Below, piece after piece: positions 1 through 12,218 of a stretch of DNA of 64,000 nucleotides. The notes under the pieces were generated by a model. It did not search any database. It was not told the origin of the DNA and saw only the letters and a program-made list of their open reading frames with translations. How positions within the stretch are numbered: position 1 is the first letter of the stretch; every line of letters begins with the position of its first letter. The DNA is from Chlorokybus atmophyticus (Eukaryota; Streptophyta; Chlorokybophyceae; Chlorokybales; Chlorokybaceae): the NCBI GenBank assembly GCA_009103225.1, contig RHPI01002504.1, forward strand, positions 154,220-218,219. The letters run 5' to 3'. Made by a program: the position numbers and the translations under genes.

Positions 1-1024
1 GTCCGCTTGCATGGAGGGCCCGGCTGGTGTGCGCTCTGGCGACATGTTGTTCGGGGCTTCCAACCCAATGCTGCCACTTTGCCCAAGCATGTCTGCATCG
101 TGATCACCAGGTTCGGGTTGCGCGACATTATCATGGCTTTGCTCATGGACACTGCAGACATTTGCATCTTGAGGACAGCTGTTGGGGGCGTCCGCAACTA
201 TCTGTGCAGCATCCAAACCCGGCTGCAATACGTTTGCATGGCTCTGAGAATGGTCATTGCCAAGATATGCATCATGAAGGCAGGTGCTGGGGACTCCCGC
301 GATTGTCTGTGCAATAGCATCAGCCGAACCCGGCTGCAAGTTGTCTTTGATGCTGTGCGTATGGTCATTGCCAAGGTGAGCATTATGAGCGCTGTTTGGT
401 GCTGCCATGGATGCCTCACACCCGTTAAGTCGCTCAGAGCCAAGTGGTGTGCCCTCATCGACATTGTGCAAACCAAGCGGATGACACTCGCCATCCACAA
501 GAACACGGTTGACGTCATCAGCGTCAATCACCTCCAAAGATAGGAAGCCATCAGCTTCCTGCTGCTCTGCATGGGCCGCTTGGTCATCCTGAGCTGGTGC
601 AGCCCCTGCCTCTTGCTGAGGTTGTTGTGGCGAGCCGCGTTCTTCGTCCTCGATGATGCACCGTCGCTTGGCCACTGGCAACTCACCCGTGTCTGCGCCG
701 CTATCAACTTCTGCAATGTCACGCTTACCGGCACCCTCAGGATCGTGTTGCGGGCCGGTGCGGTCAAGATCCTCGCAAGCTGCATGCCGCTGAAGCCTCT
801 GCAGCTTTTTGAAGCTGTTTGCAGGGGCAGCAGGAGGAGACGGGGTGCGGGCGGCAGCAGCCGGACGCTTGTCCTGGTTTGCGGGAGTGGATGGCTCCGC
901 TTCATATGCAGGGGTAAACACCAGTTTCTCCTTGCCTTTTGGAGTTGAGGGCATGGCCGGGGGTTGCGAACCACTAGCAGCTTCGCCTTTTTTGCCACTT
1001 CTCCTGACTGTGCGCTCCTGAGGC
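1..1024 (-). CDS. Unrecognised protein, 3' part cut by window edge
   Basis: One reading frame on the minus strand stays open from an ATG at 1024 to base 1, so the gene continues beyond the window. The ATG lies just inside a good splice acceptor (TTTCCATTGCAG), so this may be an internal exon. The first half is Pro/Ala/Gln-rich and charged, with a basic KRR stretch (PVAKRRCIIEDEE) that could act as a nuclear signal. The second half holds about three degenerate repeats of roughly 36 residues, marked by H-N/D-A-x-LGNDH, the following D/A-N-x-LQPG, and A-P-N-S starts. No enzymatic domain is recognised. The low-complexity, repeat-bearing composition suggests a disordered nuclear protein, but that is inference. 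Confidence 0.5.
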
Positions 1025-1079
1025 ATCTCCAGCTGCAATGGAAATCGCACCAACGTGCTTGCACATCTGAGCAAGTTGA

Positions 1080-1136
1080 CCACACACACACACACACACA
1101 CGCGCGCGCACGCGCACACGCACACGCACACGAGAG
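1080..1136. repeat. (CA)n/(CG)n microsatellite
   Basis: Alternating purine-pyrimidine tract, CA repeats passing into CGCGCACGCGCACACG. It lies just upstream of the minus-strand reading frame and could adopt Z-DNA, although nothing shows that it does. Confidence 0.85.
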
Positions 1137-1573
1137 TGCGCATGCTTGTGTGAGTGCGCCTGTGTGAGAGACGGGGGGGGAATAGGTCAGCAGGCCAGGC
1201 GTTGAACTGGACCGTCCTCAGCATAGCACGTTGTTGTTAACATATGTGTAGTCAGTGTCATTGTCATACTGACATGCCGAGTGCTTTGAAACATGCTGAA
1301 GCATGTGAGAACTACAATGTCAGCAGGACAACATATGCACAGCTGAGCAAGAATTGCATGTTATGGTTATCCAAGCACTTGCCTCACATCCCAGACAAGG
1401 AGGGGTTGCATGCCGCCGTTGTGCATGGCTGTGAGCAGCCTGATTGTGGTCCATGAAAGCAAGTCAAACCCGCGGGGGTTGTGCATGGCTTTGAGCAGCC
1501 TGATTGTGGTCCATAAAAACAAGTCAAATCTGCGGGGGTCATCGATGGCTGTTGACTGATTAAGATCAATCTG
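1137..1573. other. Intergenic; short tandem duplication
   Basis: No gene is supported here. A unit of about 60 bp containing TGTGCATGGCT-TGAGCAGCCTGATTGTGGTCCAT is repeated at about 1420-1457 and 1479-1516, with a partial third copy at about 1534-1550. Confidence 0.5.
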
Positions 1574-2139
1574 GTCAACAGTGACGAGGATGAGGAGGCT
1601 CATGCTAGGCGTGTCGCGGAGTCGTTGCGGGCTTCTAAGCGGGAGAAACCACCAGAGGAAATGCTTATAGATGAGTTGGCGGAGCTGGACATGGACAATT
1701 ACGACAATGATGATGACAAACGTGAGCAGCTCATGCATATCTATGAAGCGGGTCTGATACTGCGAACCTGTGACTTAGTACTCGGTGGCTTTGGTAGAGA
1801 TAGCAGGCACTAAGTGCTGGTTCGCTGAATTTCCTGTTGTGATGCGTGCAGCTGTACAGTTATTTCATGCTAGAAGGCCTGGTGACGCTTACTACGCTAG
1901 TAACGATGATGATCCATACATAACACTAAAAGAGGTATACATGATGTTGCTCACATGGGATGCTTGTTAGCACTTGTCAAGTGCCGGTGCATTGCTGTGA
2001 ACTCTGTGTGGTCATCATCCTGAACTCTGTGTGGTCATCAGGATGATGACGAGTCTGAACTGGAGGACTTTGTCATCACGGACAGTGACCTCCTACTGCT
2101 GTCCTTGCGCTCAGAGGACGAGTACAACTTGTTAGAGGT
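1574..2139 (+). pseudogene. PWP1-like (periodic tryptophan protein 1) fragment
   Basis: Three spliced blocks match the N-terminal, pre-WD40 part of PWP1, a nucleolar/chromatin WD-repeat protein of ribosome biogenesis. Block 1 (~1574-1735) encodes a DELAELDMDNYDNDDD-like acidic stretch. Block 2 (~1852-1935, ending GAG/GTATAC) encodes YYASNDDDPYITLKE. Block 3 (2041-2139, ending GAG/GTAAGATG) encodes LEDFVITDSDLLLLSLRSED. These correspond in order to the family's DELAEYD, SNDQDPYVTLKD and EDFLIKPSDNLIV segments. The first methionine-containing exon and all WD40 repeats are missing: nothing like them follows in the next kilobases, where repeats begin. It is either a truncated copy or a gene broken by repeat insertion or misassembly; an N lies at 2224. 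Confidence 0.55.
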
Positions 2140-3177
2140 AAGATGTCCAGCACTCAGCAAAGTTGCATGCAGCCTTGTGTTCAATATCAGCACTTCAGGT
2201 CTGGCTGCGTGAAGACCCGCATGNGTGCCGGCAAGCATGATCACTGTGTATACACCATGCAAGGACCCACCTCCAGCTTTCTAAAAACTCGCGACAAGGC
2301 TTCATGCAGTGGTTGGCGGGGCTTGTATGACTCTTTCAACTTTACCGCTGCTGCAGCTAGCAAGCGCGCATGGGCACGCATAAATTTCTCTGCCTCAGAG
2401 GCGTTTTCCCAAGCAAGGCTCTGCTCCTAAACACAGACACGCAATGAGCAGGACAACCACATGTGTATGGACAAAATGAGAGTGTTGTCCGGTCAAGGCA
2501 AGAGGTGAATGCGTGCACACCGCGCAGACATGCACTTGCCTGTCTGTCTGCCAGGAGTTTGGCCAGCCGCTCCGCTGATAGATTGCGCACAACCAGTTTA
2601 TCATCTGCAATGCAGGCAAGGCTGGTGATGGCTTGAAAGCAACTTAAGCTTGTGCCGATGACCACATATGCAACAAAATGTATTCACCACTAGGCCATCA
2701 CTTACTTGTCTCAGCGTTGCACACCGCTTCCATGCCAAGTGGTATCACATGCAGTACCGCAGCCAACCGCTGATGGAATTTTTGATACTCTGGTTGCGCA
2801 AGCAGCCAAATCAGCACTTGAGACACGTCCCAAAGCCAGCAAGCACAGGGCATAGCATGGCAGCAAGCATACAGATATGTTTCAATTAGCAAGCTTTATG
2901 GACAAAAGAGGATCAAGCGCCATGCATACCTGCAGCTGGCCTGCCAAGGAAGTACTGGCCTCTCTTTGTCCGAACAACCGCCGTGCAATTGTCCGTGCTG
3001 AGCGCGATGCATGCATCCCAAGAAGTGATGTCCCCCAGCTCAACCCACGGGCCAATGTCAGCGGTGGACGGACCCTGCACTCAGACAGAAGCTCTGTCAA
3101 TGCAGGTGGAGGAATAACACACGCCCTCGTCATCATGCACGGACAGACACATACATGGACATGGACATGGACATGGA

Positions 3178-3180
<3 letters not shown>
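2140..3180. other. No gene supported
   Basis: Short open frames only, on both strands, with no recognisable protein and no consistent splice pattern. One ambiguous base lies at 2224. Three CATGGA hexamers at about 3155-3178 lead into the (GA)n tract. Confidence 0.4.
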
Positions 3181-3903
<723 letters not shown>

Positions 3904-4019
3904 GGGTGGTGTGGGGGGGGAGGGCACGCACGTCCTCTGATGTTGCTGCTTCTTGGGCAGCTTGCTCATCCTTACTGCGTTGTGCAATTGAGGTTGGTAC
4001 ATGAACCTTGATAGACGTT

Positions 4020-4950
4020 TCAGCATGCAATGATGGCTGCACACCTGACCCGGCCAACAGCGCAGACTCCTGTGTTTGCCAGCTCTCTGTGAGCAGGCAG
4101 GCACTCGAGAGCAGTGTACTCTCCTCTGCCCTGTCCTGTACGTTTGTAAATGTGATAGTTGTTCAGGCGGAAGGGCTCATCCTGGTAGGTATGGTCAGTA
4201 AACACCTCCTCAGATGTAACATCCTGCATGTCAAACACAACCTGCAAGAAAAGTTTACGTGGTCAAGATTCTAGAGAAGGAAGGAAGGCTATAGTAGCAA
4301 ACATTTTTAACCTGCCTACGTTCACCTCTTTGACACTGGGATAGGCGCCCCTCAAGGCGACTTCCTGGAGCTTTACGAAATCTTGCAGCTCAGCCTCTGC
4401 CAGTTGCAAAGGCAAGCGCGCAATACGTAGTCACTAAGCACTCACCAAAACAACAAGCACAATGCAATGCCTGGCATGCATGATGACAAGGCAGACGGAG
4501 AGGTGGACGCCCGACTTACTGTTCATCTTGGGTGCCTGCTGCTGTGGCCGTACGCCGTCCGCCTGCTTGCGCTTCTTTACAGCTGCAACCTTGTGGCCTG
4601 ACTGCTCTTGCTTGAAGTCTTTGACAAGGACTTCAAGCTTCTCTTTGCTTGCGTCCAGCTTGGCGCCGCCGTCTGGCAGCCGCAGCGTCCCCGCACTGAC
4701 CTGCTAAAGGCGAGAGCGTCAAGCTCAACTCAGGTGCATGCACGTGGGAAAACCCAGGTCGCTTGAAGCTGCAAATAACGTAAAGCGCGCTTTCTGTTAA
4801 GCACATGGACAAGCACTTAGACAAGGACAATGTCAAGGTGCAGTGCAGCAGCACCCTTGACTGCAGCTGCTGCAGCTTGGTCAGCTGAGCCTGAGCTTGT
4901 GCCAACGTCATGGGCTTGCTAGCCACGGCAACATCGACCTCATTCTCCAT
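4020..4950 (-). CDS. Unrecognised small multi-exon protein
   Basis: A minus-strand gene model starting at the ATG at 4950, the first ATG after an in-frame stop upstream. Likely exons: about 4950-4860 (MENEVDVAVASK..., Gln/Leu-rich coiled-coil-like stretch), about 4707-4523 (LRLPDGGAKLDASKEKLEVL followed by a Lys-rich stretch), about 4415-4325 (AELQDFVKLQEVALRGAYPS) and about 4233-4020 (DMQDVTSEEVFTDHTYQDEP). The last exon has a clear acceptor (TTTTCTTGCAG) and ends TGA. The LPDGGAKL segment recalls the LPDxGxKL element of Gdown1/POLR2M-like proteins, but the resemblance is too short to name the family. Exact splice sites other than the last acceptor are approximate. Confidence 0.45.
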
Positions 4951-6346
4951 GGCATCCGCCTCCTCCTCCTTCTCCTGCTCCTGCTCCTCCTACTCCGCCT
5001 CCACGTCCGCCTCCGCCGGTAGCACGAGCCAGTGCCACATTCAATGGCGCCAAGGCCTGTCGCCTGTCAGGCGATCCCGTCAGACTGGCTACTGGCGTAA
5101 CTATCCTGTTACGTAAGTGAATATGGCTTGAACCCGCCAGAAGCGTGTCTGGCGTAATCGGTGAATGTTATCAAAGCGTCTCACGTGACTTGGTTGGCAG
5201 TGTTGACACGTGGCGGCAACAGGGATGGCATTCATCGCCGCCGCCACCTCCTCCTCTACCTCCGGCGAATGGAGGCGGCGGGCATGAGCTGGAGGGAGGA
5301 GTGGCGCAGCAGGCGTGCGACGTGTCAAGTGGATGACAGACTGGCTCGGGCGCACAGCTATACGCCTAGCAGGTGTGATGTCAACAAGTTGCGGTGTGAT
5401 GAATATGCCAGATGAGTATCAGATGACTGATTTGATTTCAACTGATGCGTTTTATTTGTGTTTTGTTCAGAGACTTGTCACCCTTGCGGGGCGATATCAA
5501 TGCCTGGCGAACTTTACGCATTGCTAGCAGCCTAGGCAGAGGTGGAGCTTTGGGCCACAGCAAAGCGAGCAAGCTGATCGAAAGTCAACAACCAACAGGG
5601 AAATTGGCCACAGGTGTACTTTATGTTGAAACAGCACTCTTGTTACATACGCAAGGTGAGTCTTGTCTGAAATACGTGCATCGCCTCACTAGTGGTGATT
5701 CATGCAGAGAAGCGAGCATCACTGCTGCAAACATCAAGCATACAAGAGCAGGAGGCGGCTGTGGAGCGTCTCAGAAGACGGGTAGAGCGCCTGAAAGGTG
5801 GGTGTGCACGTGTATTTGTGTTGTATGTGCATGTGCACTGTGTGTGCGTGTATGTGTGCGTGTGCGCGTATGTACATGCGGGTGTCTGCGGGTGTGAGTG
5901 CATGTGTGGTGCACGCATGCGCATCCACCACACATGCAGTCAGACATGCACTCTGTGTAGAAAATATGCAATGCTGTGCATGTGACTCACCATTGCACGG
6001 CCTATGTGACATATACAAGCACCAGCACAATCAATCATGCTGTGCTTATATTTGTGAGGGAGGCATTGTCTTAATCAGCTGCACATAACATGTTTGGCCA
6101 TAGGTGTCACAGGACAACAGAACAACGCCACAACGCAGCATGTGAGGCCAGTATCCGCTCCAAGCGCAATAACCACACCACTAAGTGACCGAGTATCGCA
6201 AGCCTCGGAGCAGACAATGGTCTTTCCGCCAGAATATCGAGATCAAAGGTGACAAGCGCAGCGTTAGCACTCATGCACTGAGCCCATGCATTTAACTGCA
6301 AAGGGGTCTGTATACCAATACGGTCCCTTTCTGCAGCAGAACTGCC
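4951..6346. other. Intergenic, with a possible coiled-coil exon
   Basis: Mostly no supported gene. One block on the plus strand, about 5705-5798, is flanked by a good acceptor (ATTCATGCAG) and donor (AAAG/GTGGGTG) and encodes a charged helix (QEQEAAVERLRRRVERLK). It may be an exon of a gene whose other exons were not identified. A TG/GTGTGC-rich tract lies at about 5800-5900. Confidence 0.3.
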
Positions 6347-7299
6347 ATGGGTAATAGCCCCAGCACCGTCGTTACTGGGGGCAGCTCCAGGAGGCGGCTG
6401 TCTATTGTTGAAGAGGATAAAGCGAGGGTGTCGGAAACAAATGATGTCTCCAACTCTAAAGATCAAAGCCAAGTGACAAGTACAGTGGACTCAGCTGCGC
6501 TCGCAACCGCATTGCAAGAGCTCCACAAGTTCACGCAAGCCATCAAACAGGTGCACTGCCTTGCTTCCACAGCATTCGTACTTTGTTATGGCAGCCACCT
6601 GAGCCCAAATGCATTCCTGCAAGGGTATATGTGCAAATGCGCATGTGTAGCAACAGTGTGGGTTTTGGAAGCTGGTACATTGTGACTAAGAGTTGCATCT
6701 GTTGGCAGGCGAGTGTGGCACATGCAGAACTGACAGGTGCTTGCGAATCGGTTGCGGTGGCCTTCACTCGGTTGGCTTCGGTAAGAAGGTCTTATGGTGC
6801 AAGCAGGCCAGTCCCTGATCGACAGCTGAACGCACACACTCGCCAAGTTGGAAGTACTTACCAATGTTACAGTTCAACACTGCTGTAGAGACTAAAGAAC
6901 TTCCTGCACATGTTGCAGGAGCTGAAGTCCCAGAAAAGACCATTGTTGAAAGAGGCCACGCAGGCGAGGTGGCAGTCCACAGTGTCTGCGATCACAGGTA
7001 ACATGCGCCCGCTTTGTTGCTTGTTCAGCATTGCTGCACTGTTGCAACGGGATTTACTCCGACTCGTTGCAGCAATGACAACCTACAACCTGGACCCTTT
7101 AAGTGCAGCGCGTAGGTCGTCACCAGCAACGGAAGTGCAGCAACCAATCAAGTTGGATGAAGAGCTGTTGACCAGAAGCGCACCAGCAAGGTCTTTCAGC
7201 AAGTCTGCTTCCAGGAGAGAGCTGATATCCGATGGGACCTTACAGAAGCACATTGAGAGATACAGATCATCCATAACCAGCAGAGGGCTGGCCTTCTGA
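6347..7299 (+). CDS. Small unrecognised protein with MGNSPS start (putative N-myristoylation)
   Basis: Four exons join cleanly in phase: 6347-6550, 6709-6780, 6919-6997 and 7073-7299, each bounded by GT and AG, giving about 194 residues ending GLAF-TGA. The protein begins MGNSPST, which fits the N-myristoylation rule (Gly2, Ser6), suggesting membrane attachment after Met removal. Residues ~45-120 are predicted helical and Ala/Leu/Lys-rich (ALATALQELHKFTQAIKQ, SVAVAFTRLAS, KRPLLKEATQARWQS), compatible with a coiled-coil or BAR-like helical bundle. The C-terminal 70 residues are Ser/Arg-rich and probably disordered. I do not recognise the family. The gene is convergent with the METTL14-like gene. 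The phase-consistent introns make it a credible gene despite its small size. Confidence 0.6.
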
Positions 7300-7736
7300 C
7301 AGCAAACGGACCATCACGCTGTATCTTGTGTAGCCATAGTCTTGTATGAAGCTGTACAGTAGTATTGACAACCGCGCTCAAGGTTTCATCATGCCAGCCT
7401 TCGCATTGTGGCTCGGCGCAGCAGGACTGGCCCCTGACTGCATTGGACCCCTGGTTGCTGGGGGAGATTTTGGCCGAAGCGCCTCAATCTCAGGCGTTGT
7501 GCCAACAAGGTGCAAGTCCTTCCCTTGGAAGCACGCTGCATATGCCTATAGAAAGAGGGTATCAAATATATGACACGACTGATAGAAGAGGTTCATGCAC
7601 TGTTGTCACGCACCAATTACACAACAGCAACTTAAACATGAACATGCGCAACAATAGCTGTATGGCTCACATATCCTTGCAGGAATGTACTGGTAGTTAC
7701 AGAGGTGATGCATTGTACATCATGCATGGGCACGAC
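7300..7736. other. Convergent intergenic spacer
   Basis: Spacer between the 3' ends of the MGNSPS gene and the METTL14-like gene. No further gene is seen. The METTL14 3' UTR probably extends into it. Confidence 0.5.
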
Positions 7737-10700
7737 CTAAACACGTGCATAGCACACAATGTCATCGATGCACACCTCAGGGTTAAAACTTGAAGAAGTA
7801 AGGCTCTTGCCAAGCGTAATCCAACCCTGTCGGATGTTGTGGTCCTCACCAAACAGCTCAAGCCGCCTTCGCCCTTGTACAAAGTGCTCAATGATAGAGT
7901 AAAGCTCATCTGGTTTTGCCGTGCTACCTGAAAGGACATCAATGAGGACTGCCAAGGACAGTATGAAACTAATCACAGCTGTTCTTTCAAAGCACACAGC
8001 ATACCGTATGGAGGTTCTTTGGATATCATTATGTCAGTGTCTATGTTGGCATGAATTAGGTGACCATCTGTAGAGCGCCGCACTGTGCCCTTTATACCCA
8101 TTAAGCAGTGCTCCTTTGTGTGCTGAAGAATGGTTGTTTCATCGTGTATCAGTGTATCACTCATGCGTTCCCTGTCATTAACAGAACTGGAAGTCAGATG
8201 CTAATTGCGACATAAGCCTGGCTGGCAAAGCCTCTGAGTACAATGCATCTAGACCACATCAGCAGCTCTGACCTGTTGGTTTTGACCCAGCATATGTCTT
8301 CACAACGGCGATATCCCCACTTCCTGAGGCAGTTGCGACCTTTGTCAAGACCCTCTCCATCCCCGACCCACAAGAACAGAAATGATGGCGTGTCTGCAAT
8401 GGCCTCTATGCGCAGCGCTGCAATCTCCTCCCATGTCCATGTCTCTAGCTTCTCGCTGATGCCTGCATGCAACACAAGGTAAGACTTCACCAGCTTGGCT
8501 AGCCTTTGGGCTGAGAAGTGGTTGAAGTTGGATGTCTTCTCACCAGGCGCCCTGCGCGCATATTCCTCCATTGGTGGATCTATCAGGACCACATCAAACT
8601 TGACTCCACCGAACAAAGCCGGACTGAGCTCGACTTCCTGCCCATCAACTAGTCAATACCAACCCCCATCACTTGTCATTGTCTATGGGAAGCTGACTCA
8701 TGCCAAGCATACAATCCTCTTTGTTGACGTATTGAAGGTGCAAAGACAACAATGTCACCTTCAAGTCCAACTGCTTGTACATGGCAGGGGTTGAGCGCTC
8801 AGCAATGAGAGCATCTTTCCTTGATATCAACTCCTTCAGCTTGGGATACTCCTCAAAGCGATCAACCACATCCACATCCCGGATGAAGTTCTGAACAGAA
8901 ACAAGCATCAGCTAAAATGTTTGTATAGCTCATGCACATGGGAAGGTGGCTACCCAACCTGTGGTCTTTGGCCAGTATCCACAAAATGTTGCGAGTAATC
9001 GTTCTGTTCACCGCGGCTTTGGCCCCTGCCAATGCCTGCGGCTGCAGCTGTAAGCAACACTAACTACATCCTTTGGGCTTGAATTGGTAACAGAATGTGC
9101 ACTCACCTGGGGGCATGCCGGGTCTGCCAGGCCCATGCATGAATGGATCCATACCCATGCCCATTCCTGGGCCCATCCCAGGTGGGTGCATCATTCCCGG
9201 GACTATCCCTGGACCAAAACCTGGTTCCATGCCATGGCCGGGACCCATCATGCCAGGACCTGGCATCATTGGGCCTCCCCAAGGGCCGTCGAACGGCATT
9301 GGAAACATCATGTTGGGTCCTGGCATGAATCCTGCAGCAAAAGCAGCTCAACCGGTCATATTAAAAGCAGGCTTATGCCACGAACAAGCTGCAAGAGACT
9401 TGGTTAGCCATGTACCTCTTCCTCGCCCTCCTTGTCCCATGCCTCTTCCCATAGCACCATTCGGCATGCCTGCATGCAGCCTTTTGTTATTGACTGAGCA
9501 GGGCTGTGTACAAAGGTGAAAACGACAAGATTCACATCACGCAGGCTTCAACTTGCCACTGTGCTTGGTGGGTGCCAAAACACACCTGCTTCCATTGGAT
9601 GAAAGCCGCGACCTCTCCCTCTGCCCCTCCCTCGCCCAGGTCCTGAAAACTCTGGCCGAAAGCCTGGTGGCGCCATATCCATAGGGCCGTGAAAGCCCTC
9701 ATAACCTTCCGGACCAAAATCTTGTCCAAATGTAGGTGGACTCCTGCCTGCAGTCAGCGACGCATAACTCGACAACGCTCCGACCCGCATACACCCGTCT
9801 CGCAGAGTGATAGCTTTGCGCTTAGAGCAGCAATTGCTTAACATAAACACTGCATCCACTCACCAGAGCCTGGTCTGCCACGTCCCCTGGCACGAAGCCG
9901 TTCCTACGAACCGGAAAGGCAACTGTCACACACGGAAAACCACGACAAACAGGAGCAGGTGGTGGCTTACTTGCTCGGCCCAATCTGCATCACCATCGCC
10001 TTCTGCAAGTGGTTCAGGCCGTCGCAAGTCCATGCGAGGACGTTCTTGGCGATACACGTCTGGCTCTGCATCTCCCCTTCGCTCCACCCTGTCAATGAAG
10101 TCTCTGTCGTGACGCCGGGCGTCTCGAGGAGGGGTATGGCCCCAGCTTTCCTCACGATCCCGCACATCGTCCTGAGGACTATCCACCGTACATCAGTTCC
10201 GCTACAGAGTTAGAACCAAGTTTCTTGCTGCGCGCATGTGTGGTCTCACCCGCGTCCATGTTTTGGGCGCCCTTCACGCATATTCACATCTCTGTTATCC
10301 CTGTTGGTATATACATGGGAGTTACACACCATTGTGCAATTTCACTTAGCTACCAAATGTGCAGTACAGCAGGCTGCAGTGCAGTTGGCAACTTGCCTTC
10401 GATCCCTTTCCACAACTCCAGCGCGAACCCGCTCGCCTGGTCGTTCTTTCTCTGCAGCCCGGTCTCTGCTTCGGCCTCTATCTCGCTCTCTATCCCTATC
10501 CCTATCCCAATCCCTATCCCTATCCCTACCCCTGTCCCTATCCCGATCAGTATCCCTATCCCTATCCCTATCCCTGTTCCTGTCCCCATCCCTATCCCTA
10601 TCCCGGTCCTGATACCGAACAGACTCACGTTCCCTTCCCCGCTCCCAACCTGTTAATTTGTCTGGCTGCGCCTCTTTGACTCGCTCACGCCCATCCCACT

Positions 10701-11923
10701 CCCTTGTTGGTCTGTCTCTATCTGTCATGCGGTCTCTCGACCTTCCCCGAACCGTGTCCTGCTGCTGTCTGTCAAGTTCACGATCCCTGTCGGACAAGCT
10801 GTCCGCGCGAGGTGGTGGATTGGATGGCAGTTCATCACGTGGTGCGCGACTGCGGCTGCGGTTTTGCCTAAGAGGTGCCTTGACACCAGGTGCATTGGTC
10901 TCCATTGGCGCCGCCTCGTCCTACACGAGCGCAGGTATACACATGGGTGCGTTTGTGTGTGTATGCGTGTGCGCACGCACACGCGCTTGCGTGTATGCAT
11001 CCGCGTGCGTGGGCATGCGCTTGTACGTTTCTGTACATGTGCTTGTGTGGGTGGGTGCGTATAAGTATGGGTGCATGAGTGCTTGCGCGAGCGAGAGGGC
11101 GCGCGTGTGCATATGTGGGCGAGTGCGCGGCACGCACTAAAATGCATGTGGCTGCAAGTGAGTGCACGTGTGCAAGTTCATGCGCGCTTGCATGCCAAAC
11201 ATAAGAACGCACCTGCACTACCGCAGGCCGACGCACGCCCGCCTCACCTCTGCACGACAAACACCATGACATGAGTGACAGCCATGGCGCTGTGGCAAAC
11301 TTGCACAGGATGCATTGCCATGCTACGCACTGCAGCTGGGCCTTGTAAGTTAAGAAGCTGCTCAGTGTTTTGCATAGAAGCATGGTGAACATGGCAGATC
11401 TCAAGCTGCAATGCACAGCAACGACACAGCAGTTGCAGCCACATTTTGATTGCACGCAGGCTCCTGCATGGGACGCAGGCGGCTGTGATGGCATGACAAG
11501 AAAAGTGCGATGACACGACAAGAACACAAACGCTGAACGACTATCTCTCTTACAAAGCCGTGCTTGTGTTCCTTGGCTGCACATAATGCTTCACAGGTCC
11601 ACATGCACACGCGCCAACCTGCATGCGCAACTTCAACAAACTACCGACCTGTTTCGCTTCCAATGTCTACCACCGTCGGAATTATTGCTGTCATCTTCGT
11701 CCGCATCTTCGACATGATCAGCAACGACGCGCGGTTGCTGCTGCTGTTGCTGTTGCTGCTCATCCGCAGCTCTGTCCTCTTGGTCTGCCCTGCGAAGTGC
11801 CCCGCCCAGAAGAGGACTGCCGCCCTCGCTCGTTCCACTCGACGTGTCACTGCTGGACTCGCTACCACCCCTTGTAGACGGCCTCCGGGCGCTCATACCG
11901 CCCACGCCGCCCACCCCACCCAT
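7737..11923 (-). CDS. MTB: METTL14/plant MTB-type subunit of the m6A mRNA methyltransferase
   Basis: METTL14 partners METTL3 in the nuclear writer complex that makes N6-methyladenosine in mRNA. Exons of the MT-A70 half, all phase-consistent: 9331-9107, 9047-8959, 8890-8759, 8637-8544, 8462-8273, 8171-8005 and 7927-7737. They encode, in order, [101 protein letters not shown], and [17 protein letters not shown]. The 5' exons (~9.4-11.9 kb) encode an acidic/Gln N-terminus, a long Arg-Asp dipeptide region (~10.9-10.4 kb), RGRG repeats and a Pro-Gly-Met region, as in plant MTB; their borders are approximate. ATG 11923 is the first in the open frame. The motif reads DPPM where METTL3 has DPPW, and METTL14 is usually considered catalytically inactive. 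An 81-bp in-frame intron (8463-8543) separates RAPG from ISEK. The protein is short after the MT-A70 domain compared with plant MTB. Confidence 0.93.
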
Positions 11924-12218
11924 GCCACCGGCAACACCACAACCATGCCCTAAACCCAAAACTAAACCCTAGTGCAAGCGAACGTTAAAGCAGCAGAACA
12001 TACGTTAAGGCTGATGGGAGATTGCACTTTTAGTTGTAACCATACGTAATGTAGTAACGTGCGCAGACCGCAATCCAACCCTAAGCTTCAGTTCAAGGGC
12101 AGGGTTTTGGGCGTGGGCGTGGGCGTGGGCGGTGGCGGTGGTGGTGTCTGTGGTGCTGGTGTTCAAGGTGTGAGGCTACTTGGCTTCGAGATGCGGAAGT
12201 GGTGAAACGCCCGCTAGC
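11924..12218. promoter_or_regulatory. Bidirectional promoter with telo-box-like motifs
   Basis: About 295 bp separate the divergent starts of the METTL14-like and ERD2-like genes, so both promoters and 5' UTRs must fit here. The stretch contains AAACCCTAG (11964-11972), a degenerate TAAACCCA just before it and AACCCTAAG at ~12077. AAACCCTA is the telo-box found in many plant promoters of growth-related genes. No TATA box is evident. A GGGCGT repeat lies at ~12110-12130. Confidence 0.55.
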
